Origin: Pusillimonas sp.
GTDB lineage: Bacteria; Pseudomonadota; Gammaproteobacteria; Burkholderiales; Burkholderiaceae_B
Length of the DNA stretch: 64,000 bases
Assembly: GCF_029263785.1 (NCBI RefSeq)
Contig: NZ_JAJUFE010000001.1
Span: 62,001 to 126,000, forward strand
Direction of reading: 5' to 3'
Position 1 is the stretch's first letter. Every line of letters starts with the position of its first letter. The notes beneath the pieces are model-generated. The model saw nothing but the letters and a program-made list of their open reading frames with translations. It had not been told where the DNA came from and searched no databases. This document shows, in pieces, positions 1 to 9,511 of the stretch. A program made the translations under genes and the position numbers.

Positions 1-2825
1 TGCCCTGTCCAGTGAACCACGTGGTTACGCAACAACCTCACTTGGGAGTCGCGTCGCACCACGCCGTCGGTAACCATGCAACCGGCAATATTGCCAATGC
101 GGGACACGCTGAACACCTCGCGGATCTCGACCATGCCGATGACTTCTTCGCGCTTCTCGGGCGCCAGCATGCCAGACATCGCATTGCGCACATCATCGAT
201 AGCGTCATAGATGATGTTGTAGTAGCGCAGATCGATACCGTTGTGCTCGGCAAGCTTCTTGGCGCTTTGCTCGGCACGCACGTTAAAGCCGATGATGACG
301 GCATGAGACGCAATGGCCAGGTTGACGTCACTTTCGGAGATGCCACCCACGGCGGCGTGTACCACTTGTACACGCACTTCGTCGGTGGACAACTTGAGCA
401 GCGACTGCACCAAGGCTTCTTGCGAGCCCTGTACGTCGGTCTTGACGATGAGGGACAGCGTCTGGGTGCCTTCGCCAATGTTCTCGAACATGGATTCAAG
501 CTTGGCGGCCTGCTGGCGTGCCAGCTTGACATCGCGGTACTTGCCCTGACGGAACAAGGCAATTTCACGCGCCTTGCGTTCGTCCGCCATGGCAATGACC
601 TCGTCGCCCGCCGACGGTACTTCGGTCAGACCCTGAACCTCGACCGGCATAGCTGGTCCGGCGCTGTTCACGGGCTTGCCGTTTTCATTAAGCATGGCGC
701 GAACGCGACCATAGCTGGCACCGGCCAATATGGCGTCGCCCCGCGACAAGGTTCCGCTTTGTACCAGGATAGTGGCCACGGGACCACGACCCTTGTCGAG
801 GCGCGCTTCGATGACAATGCCTTTGGCCGGAGCGTCGACCGGAGCCTTGAGTTCGAGCATTTCGGCTTGCAACAAAACATTCTCGAGCAGGTCGTCGATA
901 CCCTGACCTGTTTTGGCCGACACCGGTACGAACGGCACGTCGCCACCGTATTCTTCGGGAACGACTTCTTCTGCAACCAGTTCCTGCTTGACACGCTCGG
1001 GATTGGCCTCGGGCTTGTCGATCTTGTTAATCGCAACAACCAAAGGCACTCCGGCCGCCTTGGCGTGGTGGATGGCCTCTTTGGTTTGCGGCATGACGCC
1101 GTCGTCGGACGCAACAACCAGAATGACGATGTCGGTCGCCTTGGCACCGCGCGCCCGCATCGCGGTAAACGCCTCGTGTCCCGGGGTATCGAGGAAGGTA
1201 ACGACGCCGCGATCGGTCGTCACGCTATACGCACCGATGTGCTGCGTGATGCCGCCGGCTTCGCCCGATGCCACCTTTGCGGTACGAATGTAATCAAGCA
1301 ACGACGTTTTTCCGTGGTCGACGTGACCCATGACCGTGACCACCGGCGCACGGGGCAGGGCCTCGACTTCGCCCAATTCGTTTTCGGCCGCGTCGAGGAA
1401 GGCTTCCGGGTCGTCCAGCTTTGCAGCAATAGCAGTGTGCCCGAGCTCTTCGACCAGAATCATGGCCGTTTCCTGGTCAAGCACCTGGTTGATGGTAACC
1501 ATCTGACCCAGTTTCATCAGATGCTTGATTACCTCGGCAGCCTTGACCGACATCTTGTGGGCCAGGTCGGCGACGGTAATGGTTTCGGGCACATGCACTT
1601 CGCGTGCGATGAACTCGACAACTTGTGGCTCTTTCCGTTGCTCGGCCTGCGCCTGCCTGTTGCGGCCACGGCCACCCTTGCCGGATTTGCCAGAGGCGCG
1701 CCAGCCGTCCCTGCTTGGGCTGGAGGGGGCAGCATCGGCACGTGCAGCAGGCTTCTTGCGTCCGCTGTCATCGCTCCAGGCGGTCGAGACCTCGGAACCC
1801 TTAACGGTTTTCTTGACGTCGCCTGCAGCCTTGGCATCTTTCTTGGCACCCTTTCCAGCAGGTTTATGCAGGGTTCCGGAAATATTGCCCGGTTCGGGCT
1901 CGGGCGCCTTCAAGACCTTGCGCGGACGACTGAGCATCTGGCGCAATGCGGCGGCTTCGGCTTCGGCCGCCTTACGGGCACGTTCCCGTTCTTCTTCACG
2001 CGCCAGCTGTTCGGCGGCAGCGTCAGCGTCGTGATTGTCCTGCGACGGCTTTGCGTCAACAGGTTCCTTTGCTGGCGTCGTGTCCGCTTTTTTGGCGGCC
2101 GGCTCTTCGGCAGGCGCCACGGATTTCGCATCGGCCTCGGCTGCTTGGGGCTGGCTGGATTGTTCAGTTGCAGCCGGCTCGGCATCAGTGGCTTGAGCGG
2201 CCGGCTCGGGCTGCTCGACCTCAGCTTGCGGAGCAGGCTCGGGTTCGGATTTGAGCGGCTCCGGCTGCTGGGTGGCGGCGGTCTTGGCCACCTCGGGAGC
2301 TTCGGCCGCGCCAGACTCGTCCGGTGCGGAAGCAGGCACTGCAGCAGCAGCCTGGTCGGGCTGGGAGGGCTGGACACTGTCGCTGGAGTCGTCGACCTTC
2401 TGGGCAGCCGCACTCGCTTCGTCTGCCCTTACGGCTTCAGTATCGGCCTTGGCTTCTGCTTCGGCCCTGGCCGCCGCCTCGGCTTTGGCTGCCGCTTCGA
2501 CCTTGGCTGCCTCGGCCATAAGCTCGGCTGGATCGCGACGAACAAATACTCGCTTCTTGCGCACCTCGACCGGAATCGTCCGGGAGCGACCAGAGCTGTC
2601 AGCCTGACGAATTTCGGAGGTTTGGCGGCGCGTCAGCGTGATCTTCTGGCCTTCGGAGGCTCCGTGGGCACGCCGTAAAGACTCGAGCAGCTTCGCCTTG
2701 TCTGCGTCGGTGACGCCATCGTCAACCGACTGGAGTTCAACGCCGGCGGCACGCAACTGCTCTAGCAGCACGTTGGCAGGCATTTTCAGCTCGACTGCGA
2801 ACTGGGCGACGGTGTTACTCGACAT
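1..2825 (-). CDS. infB: Translation initiation factor IF-2 (C-terminus beyond window)
   Basis: IF-2 is the GTPase that places fMet-tRNA on the 30S subunit and promotes 50S joining. About 941 residues are visible and the frame is open to the left edge, so the C-terminus is missing. The N-terminus starts [16 protein letters not shown], the usual IF2_N domain. A long, low-complexity, Ala/Glu/Lys/Pro-rich linker follows, with a basic Gly/Arg patch near residue 415. A second IF2_N-like segment precedes the G domain, whose P-loop GHVDHGKTS lies near residue 500, followed by DTPGHEAF and NKID. The start ATG at 2825 follows a purine-rich AGAGAGAG. It is the last visible gene of rimP-nusA-infB, 64 bp after nusA, an order known in many Proteobacteria. 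Identification is secure. Confidence 0.97.
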   Translation of the reverse strand, partial: MSSNTVAQFAVELKMPANVLLEQLRAAGVELQSVDDGVTDADKAKLLESLRRAHGASEGQKITLTRRQTSEIRQADSSGRSRTIPVEVRKKRVFVRRDPAELMAEAAKVEAAAKAEAAARAEAEAKADTEAVRADEASAAAQKVDDSSDSVQPSQPDQAAAAVPASAPDESGAAEAPEVAKTAATQQPEPLKSEPEPAPQAEVEQPEPAAQATDAEPAATEQSSQPQAAEADAKSVAPAEEPAAKKADTTPAKEPVDAKPSQDNHDADAAAEQLAREEERERARKAAEAEAAALRQMLSRPRKVLKAPEPEPGNISGTLHKPAGKGAKKDAKAAGDVKKTVKGSEVSTAWSDDSGRKKPAARADAAPSSPSRDGWRASGKSGKGGRGRNRQAQAEQRKEPQVVEFIAREVHVPETITVADLAHKMSVKAAEVIKHLMKLGQMVTINQVLDQETAMILVEELGHTAIAAKLDDPEAFLDAAENELGEVEALPRAPVVTVMGHVDHGKTSLLDYIRTAKVASGEAGGITQHIGAYSVTTDRGVVTFLDTPGHEAFTAMRARGAKATDIVILVVASDDGVMPQTKEAIHHAKAAGVPLVVAINKIDKPEANPERVKQELVAEEVVPEEYGGDVPFVPVSAKTGQGIDDLLENVLLQAEMLELKAPVDAPAKGIVIEARLDKGRGPVATILVQSGTLSRGDAILAGASYGRVRAMLNENGKPVNSAGPAMPVEVQGLTEVPSAGDEVIAMADERKAREIALFRQGKYRDVKLARQQAAKLESMFENIGEGTQTLSLIVKTDVQGSQEALVQSLLKLSTDEVRVQVVHAAVGGISESDVNLAIASHAVIIGFNVRAEQSAKKLAEHNGIDLRYYNIIYDAIDDVRNAMSGMLAPEKREEVIGMVEIREVFSVSRIGNIAGCMVTDGVVRRDSQVRLLRNHVVHWTG

Positions 2826-2889
2826 TCGACTCTCTCTTACTTACAACTACGTTTTTAATAAATATGGGTTCAGTCCGACATGATGGCAC

Positions 2890-4374
2890 TCATGCTTCGT
2901 CGCTGAACCAATGGGCTCGTGCCTTCATGATGAGGGCGCTGGCCGCTTCTTCGTCCAACTGGGTGATCTCTGAAAGTTCGTCAGTGGCCAATTCGGCCAG
3001 GTCATCCAGGGTATATACATTGTGCTCACCGAGCTTGACCGCGAGCTCGGGGGTCATTCCCTCGAGCTCGAGTACAGCAGGATCGACCTTCTGTACCTGC
3101 TCTTCTTGAGCGATGGCCTCGGTAAGCAACGCATTACGTGCCCGCAGACGCAGCTCGTTGACGGTATCTTCGTCAAATGCGTCGATCTCGAGGAGCTCCT
3201 GGATAGGGACGTAAGCGATCTCTTCAAGGCCGGTGAAGCCTTCATCAATAAGAATGTCGGCGACTTCTTCGTCAACATCCAGGCGGTTGATGAAGGTCTG
3301 GCGCAATTCGGCGCGCTCTTCATCCTGGCGGCTCTGGCTCTCTTCGGGCGTCATGATGTTGATCTGCCAGCCAGTCAGCTCGGATGCCAGACGCACGTTC
3401 TGGCCGCGCGCTCCGATAGCCTTGGGAAGGTTCTCGGCGTCGACGACAACGTCCATGGCGTGGCGATCTTCGTCGACCACAATGGATTCCACATGTGCGG
3501 GCGCCAATGCGCCGATGACGAACTCGGCCGGATCATCGGACCACAAGACAATATCGACCTGTTCTCCGCCCAGCTCGTTACGAACCGCAGTGACACGAGA
3601 GCCGCGCATGCCAACACAGGTACCGATGGGATCGATACGCTTGTCGTAGGCCACGACGGCAATCTTTGCCCGAACGCCCGGATCTCGCGCCGCAGCCTTG
3701 ATTTCGAGCAGGCCCTGTTCGATTTCGGGGACTTCATTTTCGAAGAGCTGACGAATGAACTCGGGCGCGGTGCGCGACAAGATCACCTGCTGACCTCGTG
3801 CAGAATGATCGACCTTGTGTACCCACGCGCGAATGCGGTCACCAACCCGGATATTTTCCTTAGGGATCATTTCGGTGCGGGGCAAGCGCGCTTCGATCTT
3901 GCCGGTTTCAATAATCGCATCGCCCTTGTCCATGCGCTTGACGGAGCCGGACACGATCGTTTCGCCACGCTCGAGGAAGTCGTTGAGCACCTGCTCGCGT
4001 TCGGCGTCGCGAATGCGCTGCAAGATGGCCTGCTTTGCAGCCTGGGCACCAATCCGACCGAACTCCTCGGGCTCGAGAGGCTCTTCGATGTATTCGCCAA
4101 CCTCGATGCCCGGCACGATTTCCTGGGCTTCCGAATAAAGCTCTTGCTGATCGGGCTCTTGCAAGCCGGCTTCGTCGGGCACAACCAGCCAACGCCGGAA
4201 TCCCTTATGGGCTCCGGTTTCGCGATCAATGGAAACACGCACATCCGCGTCTTCCTTGAAGCGCTTTTTCATGGCGGACGCCAAAGCGTTCTCAAGCGCT
4301 CCAAACACCACTTCGCGCTCTACGTTCTTTTCACGCGCGAGGGCGTCAACCAATAGAAGAATTTCGCGACTCAT
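2890..4374 (-). CDS. nusA: Transcription termination/antitermination factor NusA
   Basis: NusA binds RNA polymerase and modulates pausing, intrinsic termination and antitermination. The 494 residues match the usual proteobacterial length. In order: the N-terminal RNAP-binding domain (starts [20 protein letters not shown]), an S1 domain around residues 135-200 ([20 protein letters not shown]), two KH domains ([12 protein letters not shown] and [16 protein letters not shown]), and two C-terminal acidic helix-hairpin repeats ([22 protein letters not shown]). The start ATG overlaps the rimP stop by 4 bp, indicating translational coupling. In E. coli NusA autoregulates this operon, which bears on the terminator-like hairpin in front of rimP. 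Confidence 0.98.
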   Translation of the reverse strand: MSREILLLVDALAREKNVEREVVFGALENALASAMKKRFKEDADVRVSIDRETGAHKGFRRWLVVPDEAGLQEPDQQELYSEAQEIVPGIEVGEYIEEPLEPEEFGRIGAQAAKQAILQRIRDAEREQVLNDFLERGETIVSGSVKRMDKGDAIIETGKIEARLPRTEMIPKENIRVGDRIRAWVHKVDHSARGQQVILSRTAPEFIRQLFENEVPEIEQGLLEIKAAARDPGVRAKIAVVAYDKRIDPIGTCVGMRGSRVTAVRNELGGEQVDIVLWSDDPAEFVIGALAPAHVESIVVDEDRHAMDVVVDAENLPKAIGARGQNVRLASELTGWQINIMTPEESQSRQDEERAELRQTFINRLDVDEEVADILIDEGFTGLEEIAYVPIQELLEIDAFDEDTVNELRLRARNALLTEAIAQEEQVQKVDPAVLELEGMTPELAVKLGEHNVYTLDDLAELATDELSEITQLDEEAASALIMKARAHWFSDEA

Positions 4375-4859
4375 CGCTTTTTACCCTTGAAATCAAGTAC
4401 GGGATCCAATTTGGCACGATCAACATCATCGAAGACGAAGTTCAAGACCTTGGCCTCGCCGGATTTGCCTTCGGGCTCGAGTTCGAGCTGAAAGGAAGGA
4501 CCAGCTTCTTCGCCTGCGTCGTCAGAGGCATGCAAGATGCCGGAAAAAACCTTGCGACTGTCTATGGCCTGGCGAAGCTTTATTTCGACGCGCTGCCCGG
4601 CAAACCGCTGAAAGTCAGCGACTGTCTTGAGCGGACGATCGACGCCTGGCGACCCGACCTCAAGGCGCTTGTAATCGATGTTTTCGACTTCAAAAACTCG
4701 TGACAGCTGCTTTGAAACCCGCTCGCAATCTTCTATGCGCACTCCGCCTTGCCGGTCGATGGTGACGCGGAGCAAACCCAGCGGCGCGCGCTCGACATCG
4801 ACAAGCTCGACTTCCATACCAGCAATAGCTTGTTGTGTCAGTGCGAATAGATCTGCCAT
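4371..4859 (-). CDS. rimP: Ribosome maturation factor RimP
   Basis: RimP assists 30S subunit assembly. The protein has 162 residues with the family features: an N-terminal alpha/beta domain containing [22 protein letters not shown] and [12 protein letters not shown], the central motif [16 protein letters not shown], and a C-terminal Sm-like beta domain ending [17 protein letters not shown]. It is the first gene of rimP-nusA-infB. No good Shine-Dalgarno precedes the ATG. Instead a GC-rich hairpin with a run of nine T residues ends 6 bases before the start codon, so access to this gene may be controlled at the leader. The start choice agrees with family length. Confidence 0.96.
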   Translation of the reverse strand: MADLFALTQQAIAGMEVELVDVERAPLGLLRVTIDRQGGVRIEDCERVSKQLSRVFEVENIDYKRLEVGSPGVDRPLKTVADFQRFAGQRVEIKLRQAIDSRKVFSGILHASDDAGEEAGPSFQLELEPEGKSGEAKVLNFVFDDVDRAKLDPVLDFKGKKR

Positions 4860-4865
4860 AAACTC

Positions 4866-4891
4866 AAAAAAAAAGGGCTGTCATCCAGCCC
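4866..4891 (-). terminator. Intrinsic terminator-like hairpin in the rimP leader
   Basis: On the minus strand GGGCTG-GATGA-CAGCCC is followed immediately by nine T residues, then GAGTTT and the rimP ATG. The stem is 6 bp with a 5-base loop. It could end scpB-rluB transcription, act as an attenuator of rimP-nusA-infB, or both. The structure is seen directly; the function is inferred. Confidence 0.65.
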
Positions 4892-4949
4892 ATATTGCTG
4901 CGCCACCGTTGCCCTGCCGTATGCCGGCCAGGCGCCGGGCGCACTAAAA

Positions 4950-4978
4950 AATGTGCCGCTATATTTCAGTGCTGTCAA
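4950..4978 (-). promoter_or_regulatory. Candidate sigma70 promoter for rimP-nusA-infB
   Basis: The minus strand reads TTGACA (4978-4973), a 17-base spacer, then CACATT (4955-4950). The -35 is a perfect consensus but the -10 is weak. Transcription would begin near 4943, giving a leader of about 80 nt that contains the terminator-like hairpin before rimP. Confidence 0.4.
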
Positions 4979-5163
4979 ACAACCCTTTGCCCAAAGGCCT
5001 TGCCTAGCAAGTCCACTGTCACAAACACATATAGCTGTAAAGCTCTATATTCTAACAGAAATAGGCAAAAGATCGTGGTTTATCGCGACCTTACCTAAAA
5101 AAAAGCAGCGCAGCCCACTACAACCCGCAGGTGAACGCGGACAGCAGACTGCAATACCTTGCT

Positions 5164-6771
5164 TCACCGGCCGCGTCCGCCAATAATTCCCAACCTCGAC
5201 TCGTGGGCGGAAGCACTGCGCGGTTGCCAGTCATCTGCACGCGACGGACGATTGGCTTTTCCGCTACGCCGGTTGGAACTGGACTGTTTGCCATCACCCT
5301 GCTGGCGGGCCGTTGGTTTTCCGGCACTCTTTCCTTTGCGCACAGCAGGCTGCTTTTCGGCCGTTCCGCCGGCGCCCTGCACCGCAGCCTTGGCGCCGTG
5401 GGCAGCCTTGCGCCGGCCTTGTTTCTTGGGCTTCTTGACTCCGGCCTCGGGGTGGCCGTTAGGCAGCCCGCCACTGAACATCAGGCCGGTTCCATAGGGA
5501 TCCGAGGGAAACGTCTGGGTGATTGCGGCCTTGACACCGCGTCCGCCAGACAGCTTGCCGCGCCGGCTGATCTTGGCGCCATTCAGGCCGTTGCGCTCAA
5601 GCGTGCCAAAACCGGGAGGCAAGGCATTCTCGTTTGAAACTGGCTGGCGCGACTTGCGACCACGCCTGGCTTCGCCCGTTTCGCCGTCGGCACTGATCAG
5701 ACCCAGTTGAACCATGAGCGCCGTGACGAGAGAACCGTCGAGTTCCTCCCAGCGTCCGCGACGCAAATTACGTGGCAGCACGACTTCGCCAAATCGTGTG
5801 CGGATCAGACGGCTGACAGTGACTCCAGCCGCTTCGAACATGCGCCGGACCTCGCGATTACGACCTTCGTGCAAAGTGGCGCGATACCAGCGATTGCTGC
5901 CTTCACCGCCAATGAACTCAAGCACACCGAATTTTGCCAGACCATCCTCAAGCTCGATGCCTTCTACCAGCCGCGACTGTTGCTCTGCCGTCAATTCGCC
6001 CAACACGCGCACAGCGTACTCTCGCTCTGCACCATAGCGAGGATGCATGAGCCGGTTCGCCAGGTCACCGGAGGTGGTCAGAATAAGCAAGCCCTCGGTG
6101 TTGAGATCGAGACGCCCAACCGACAGCCATTTCCCTGCCTTGACCTTGGGAAGGCGAGCGAACACGGTGGCTCGACCGCCTGGATCGTCGTGACTGACGA
6201 TTTCGCCGGCAGGCTTGTGATACAGAATGACTCGAGGCGGCTTTGAGGAATTGGGCCGGGAAATAAGGCGGCCATTTACCCTGACCTGATCCTGGGCGCC
6301 CACGCGCTGACCGATGTGTGCAGGCTCTCCATTGACCGAAACTCGACCGGCAATGATGAGATCTTCCATTTCGCGACGTGAGCCGACACCGGCGTCAGCC
6401 AGCACCTTGTGCAATTTTGGCATTACAGCTTCGCTGCTCAGGTACTTGCCCAGACGCTGTTCCATCTTGGCCTCCTTTTCAAGGTAAGCCAACGCCTGAT
6501 CGGTTTCTTTTTCGGCACCGGCCTTGGAGACGCCTTTGGAACGGGGTGAGCGGGCAGGACGGCTCGCCGTTGCCTCTGCAGCCTCGGATGCAGCCTGCTC
6601 GGTTACCGGCTCGGCCGCGTCCCCGCGACGGCGCCTGAACGGTGTGCGCAGCTTTCGCCCTCGGCGCGGGGGGCTCGGCTTTTCATCTGCACTACCGTTG
6701 GGCTCGACGCCTGTTTCTTGATTTGCCAGCACCTGGTTGTCGGTTGCGGCAATTTGTTCTGCTGAATTCAT
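5164..6771 (-). CDS. rluB: 23S rRNA pseudouridine synthase, RluB family
   Basis: RluB-type enzymes convert U2605 of 23S rRNA to pseudouridine. The core has an S4 RNA-binding domain starting near residue 117 ([20 protein letters not shown]) and a RsuA/RluB catalytic domain with [19 protein letters not shown], whose Asp is the family nucleophile, and [13 protein letters not shown]. An Arg/Ala-rich N-terminal tail of about 115 residues and a basic Gly/Lys/Arg C-terminal tail of about 170 residues flank it; such tails are common in Burkholderiales RluB. The ATG at 6771 is preferred over an in-frame TTG at 6795 that overlaps the scpB stop. It lies directly downstream of scpB, a widely conserved pairing. 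Confidence 0.9.
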   Translation of the reverse strand: MNSAEQIAATDNQVLANQETGVEPNGSADEKPSPPRRGRKLRTPFRRRRGDAAEPVTEQAASEAAEATASRPARSPRSKGVSKAGAEKETDQALAYLEKEAKMEQRLGKYLSSEAVMPKLHKVLADAGVGSRREMEDLIIAGRVSVNGEPAHIGQRVGAQDQVRVNGRLISRPNSSKPPRVILYHKPAGEIVSHDDPGGRATVFARLPKVKAGKWLSVGRLDLNTEGLLILTTSGDLANRLMHPRYGAEREYAVRVLGELTAEQQSRLVEGIELEDGLAKFGVLEFIGGEGSNRWYRATLHEGRNREVRRMFEAAGVTVSRLIRTRFGEVVLPRNLRRGRWEELDGSLVTALMVQLGLISADGETGEARRGRKSRQPVSNENALPPGFGTLERNGLNGAKISRRGKLSGGRGVKAAITQTFPSDPYGTGLMFSGGLPNGHPEAGVKKPKKQGRRKAAHGAKAAVQGAGGTAEKQPAVRKGKSAGKPTARQQGDGKQSSSNRRSGKANRPSRADDWQPRSASAHESRLGIIGGRGR

Positions 6772-6791
6772 ATTGTCAGAAATACTCCGTA

Positions 6792-7589
6792 TCAATCTTT
6801 GTCGTGTTCTTGAATGGCCGACACACGCGCCAGCTCTTGGTCCGGATCTTCGTCGGGGTCGGGCTCCGAGTCGTCCATTAACCCTTCGGCTGCGGCGATA
6901 GCCCCCGCGGCTGCCTGTACGCCATCATCCGGCTCCACCTGGGCCCCATCACCCGGCTCTCCTTGGGCCGGATTGCCTTCTGTTTCAGATGCGCTTTCAA
7001 GCGACCCGTGGAGCAACTCGGGTTCGGCTTCCGGAACCTCTTCAAAATCGAGCCCGGCCAGTGCGGCGATATCATCCTGCGTGTCGAGCTGCGGCAACTC
7101 GTCAAGTGCCTTCAAGCCGAGATCGTCCAGGAACTGAGTGGTGGTGCCTAAAAGTGCGGGTCGGCCTGGTGCGTCGCGATGCCCCAGCACTTCGATCCAG
7201 CCACGCTCCTCGAGCGTTTTAATGATCTGGGACGAAACGCTTACACCACGAATGTCTTCGATGTCACCGCGAGTGACAGGTTGCCGCCAGGCAATGATAG
7301 CCAGCGTTTCGAGCACAGCCCGCGAATACTTCGGCGGCCTTTCGGGACTCAGGCGCTCGAGGTAGCGTTGCATTTCGGCCCGACTCTGAAACCTGTACCC
7401 CTTGGATAACTCTACCAGCTCGAGACCCCTGTCGGCCCAGGCTTCTTGCAAGACTTCGAGGTAAGCGCGCAGCTCGGCCTTATCTGGCCCGGATTCACCG
7501 AACAGCCGGCTCAATTGCTCGATCGACAAAGGTTCGTCGGCACACAGCAGTGCAGTTTCCAGAACTCGTGTTATCTGTGATTCGGTCAT
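6792..7589 (-). CDS. scpB: Segregation and condensation protein B
   Basis: ScpB works with ScpA and Smc in chromosome condensation. The first about 180 residues form the two winged-helix domains of the family ([80 protein letters not shown]). The last about 80 residues are an acidic Glu/Asp/Ala tail. The ATG at 7589 gives 265 residues; a TTG just upstream is also possible. It precedes rluB by 20 bp, probably as one transcript. scpA would be expected nearby in many genomes but is not upstream here, where tRNA-fMet lies in divergent orientation. Confidence 0.93.
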   Translation of the reverse strand: MTESQITRVLETALLCADEPLSIEQLSRLFGESGPDKAELRAYLEVLQEAWADRGLELVELSKGYRFQSRAEMQRYLERLSPERPPKYSRAVLETLAIIAWRQPVTRGDIEDIRGVSVSSQIIKTLEERGWIEVLGHRDAPGRPALLGTTTQFLDDLGLKALDELPQLDTQDDIAALAGLDFEEVPEAEPELLHGSLESASETEGNPAQGEPGDGAQVEPDDGVQAAAGAIAAAEGLMDDSEPDPDEDPDQELARVSAIQEHDKD

Positions 7590-7598
7590 CAATTGGCC

Positions 7599-7613
7599 GG
7601 TGGTTTAACCACC
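7599..7613. promoter_or_regulatory. Perfect 7-bp dyad between scpB and the tRNA promoter
   Basis: GGTGGTT-T-AACCACC is a perfect inverted repeat with one central base. It lies 10 bp upstream of the scpB ATG and 5 bp before the -35 of the tRNA promoter. It could be a protein-binding site for either promoter, but no cognate regulator is evident. Confidence 0.3.
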
Positions 7614-7617
7614 TAAT

Positions 7618-7646
7618 TTGCATGAAAGAAAAAAGTGCGTTAATAT
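7618..7646 (+). promoter_or_regulatory. Sigma70 promoter of tRNA-fMet
   Basis: TTGCAT (7618-7623), a 17-base spacer and TAATAT (7641-7646) end 13 bases before the first base of the mature tRNA. Spacing and distance fit a dedicated tRNA promoter. Confidence 0.65.
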
Positions 7647-7659
7647 TTCATCTTCCAGA

Positions 7660-7736
<77 letters not shown>

Positions 7737-7741
7737 GATTC

Positions 7742-7778
7742 AAAATGGGTCAAGCGCAAAAGCGTTTGGCCCATTTTT
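7742..7778 (+). terminator. Rho-independent terminator of tRNA-fMet
   Basis: AAAATGGGTCAAGCG pairs with CGTTTGGCCCATTTT across a short loop, with two G-T pairs, and a T-rich tract (TTTTTATTTT) follows. It begins 5 bases after the CCA end. Confidence 0.8.
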
Positions 7779-8404
7779 ATTTTGCTGGCAAAAGCGCTGG
7801 AATGTTTGGCAAGCAACAAATCACCGCTTGTATTTACCGACGTCGAAAACTTGGGCAAGGTGCCTGCCGGAACCGCCACGACGGACGAAACGACGAACGA
7901 ATCAATGGCGCTAGCGGGGTCCGTAGCGACAACGTCGTTAGATACACAAGCGTTTAAATACATATATGCCAACCAGCCAAGAACCTTCAGCTAGAACTTT
8001 GCCTGTCGCCGGCACCATGGCCAACAATCAGATATTTGGACGAATGCTGTGGTCGCAACAGCCGGCAATGCAACCGACGTCGCAACAAAGGCGAAGCCAG
8101 GCCGGCACGAAAAGCAAAGTACGAATTAGTGTTCAGTACAGCCCTTGCTGATTCGAAGTGGAATCCGAAGCCGGGCATCAATTATTTTGAATTTGCTTAA
8201 ACCCGTCTGAACACCGGTTGGCACCGGAGAATGCATCGAGAACGGATTAGGGTCGAAAAAGCTCGCGTGCTGCAAGCAGGCTTGGTAGCCTTGTTTAGTT
8301 AAGCCGACCAAAAAATATTAGCGATATTTTTTCTTATTACACCATTGCAGACGACATATTGCAATCCTTTCGACGTATTCAAAATATCATTTTTACAACG
8401 TCGC
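7779..8404. other. Non-coding or decayed region after tRNA-fMet
   Basis: About 620 bp without a convincing gene. The longest plus-strand frame (7782-7994, TTG start, 70 codons) begins inside the terminator tract, lacks a Shine-Dalgarno and shows no recognisable domain. Minus frames at 8126-8311 and 7987-8181 are equally unconvincing. The stretch is visibly more AT-rich than neighbouring genes, most of all from 8300 to 8400. It may be a decayed gene or an old insertion next to the tRNA. I found no second copy of the tRNA 3' end that would mark an attachment site. Confidence 0.5.
8310..8332. repeat. AT-rich perfect hairpin
   Basis: AAAAAATAT-TAGCG-ATATTTTTT is a 9-bp perfect inverted repeat with a 5-base loop, about 75 bp beyond the stop of the COG0523 gene. 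It might weakly assist termination of that gene, but the stem has no G:C pair. Confidence 0.4.
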
Positions 8405-9448
8405 TTACAACGGAACCCCGGCCTGGATTCCCTCTTCTGCCAAGATGTCCCTCAGATGCCTTTCAAAGTCGCGGGCATTTTGACCGGCAACGATAAACAC
8501 CAGTACCGGCTGCGGTGGATGAGTCGATTGTGCCGCGAGTTCGGGAAGAGCCTCAACAGGGTAAAGCTGCCTGTGCACCCCGTGTACGGCGCTGAGCCCC
8601 GCACCTTGTCCAAGGCGCAACAAACCCTTCACCCGCAAAAGATCGATGCCTGAAAGTTCGTGAACTCGCCCCAAGGCCCGGTAAAACGACGCTTGTGACA
8701 CCTCGCCGTCAATGGGCAGGGTCAGCACGTGAACAGCATCGTGGGCGAAGCGGTGAGTCTTGACCAGACCATCCAGCGGCAGTTCCAGGGACCGTGAAGC
8801 ATTCTTGGCCAGAGTTTTCTGCACGGTCGCAGCGGCCAGCAAATCATCCAGTCGAGGCAGTGACTGCTGATCAAATATATCTGCCTGCTCGTTAAGTTCG
8901 TGCACAGCATTGACAAGAGCCTGTTGCTCGGCCGGTGTGGCCAGATCTGTCTTGCTGACCACCACGACGTCCGCCTGGACAAGTTGTTGTCGCGCCTGTG
9001 GGTACTCGTCCAGTTGAATCAGACCGTGCGTGGAATCAACGACTGTAATACAGCCGGCATACACGTAACGATCACGCAAGAAGCCTTCATATTTGAGGGT
9101 GTGCATTACTGCGGCCGGATCAGCAAGCCCGGTAGTCTCGATCACGATGCGCGAAAACGGCGGGATGGTCTTGTGCAGGGCCGAAAGAAACAAGTCGCGC
9201 AAGGCCTCTATCAGATCGCCTCGAACGCTACAACACACGCAACCTGATTCCAGCAGAATGACGTTGTCGCTGATATGCCTGACGCGCTCGTGATCCACAC
9301 CCACCGAGCCCACCTCATTGACCAGCAGCGCGATTCGCCGGACCTGCTCGGGATCGGCACGGTCGGCGGCCAAAATCCGGTTCAGCAGCGTTGTCTTGCC
9401 GCTACCCAAGAACCCTGTTACCACCGTGACTGGAATCCTGTTGCCCAT
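8405..9448 (-). CDS. COG0523 (CobW/ZNG1-type) G3E family GTPase
   Basis: G3E-family GTPases act as metallochaperones or in cobalamin synthesis; the metal and client cannot be read here. The 347 residues show a Walker A motif GFLGSGKTT (residues 12-20), a Walker B/E motif with IVIETTGLADP, the signature CxCC motif GCVCCSVRGDL (Cys70, Cys72, Cys73), and the guanine-specificity motif VVSKTD. A C-terminal CobW_C domain follows (HRFAHDAVHVLTLPIDGEVS, then LLRVKGLLRL). No cobalamin genes are nearby, so a zinc-chaperone type is as likely as CobW proper. No Zur-like box was recognised upstream. It is divergent from the FemAB-like gene. Confidence 0.88.
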   Translation of the reverse strand: MGNRIPVTVVTGFLGSGKTTLLNRILAADRADPEQVRRIALLVNEVGSVGVDHERVRHISDNVILLESGCVCCSVRGDLIEALRDLFLSALHKTIPPFSRIVIETTGLADPAAVMHTLKYEGFLRDRYVYAGCITVVDSTHGLIQLDEYPQARQQLVQADVVVVSKTDLATPAEQQALVNAVHELNEQADIFDQQSLPRLDDLLAAATVQKTLAKNASRSLELPLDGLVKTHRFAHDAVHVLTLPIDGEVSQASFYRALGRVHELSGIDLLRVKGLLRLGQGAGLSAVHGVHRQLYPVEALPELAAQSTHPPQPVLVFIVAGQNARDFERHLRDILAEEGIQAGVPL

Positions 9449-9511
9449 GGCTCGCCCCTGTGAAGGAAAATCACTACACTTGCTGGATACCTGATTTATT
9501 CCTCAAAGCTT

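Larger units (their letters stand above)
4860..5163. other. Intergenic region between rluB and rimP
   Basis: This 304-bp gap holds no supported gene; short open frames here lack family features. It contains the rimP leader hairpin and the candidate promoter listed separately. A run of eight T residues on the minus strand (5104-5097) lies about 60 bp after the rluB stop but has only a weak, ambiguous stem before it. A short AT-rich stretch around 5020-5090 has no recognisable motif. Confidence 0.6.

Noticed and set aside
12-2678. Long plus-strand open frame opposite infB (888 codons)
   Set aside because: It is antisense to infB, is rich in His/Arg/Gly/Leu typical of shadow frames in GC-rich DNA, and has no domain. 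infB on the other strand is unmistakable.
3022-4356. 444-codon plus-strand frame opposite nusA
   Set aside because: Shadow of nusA; the sense protein shows all NusA domains.
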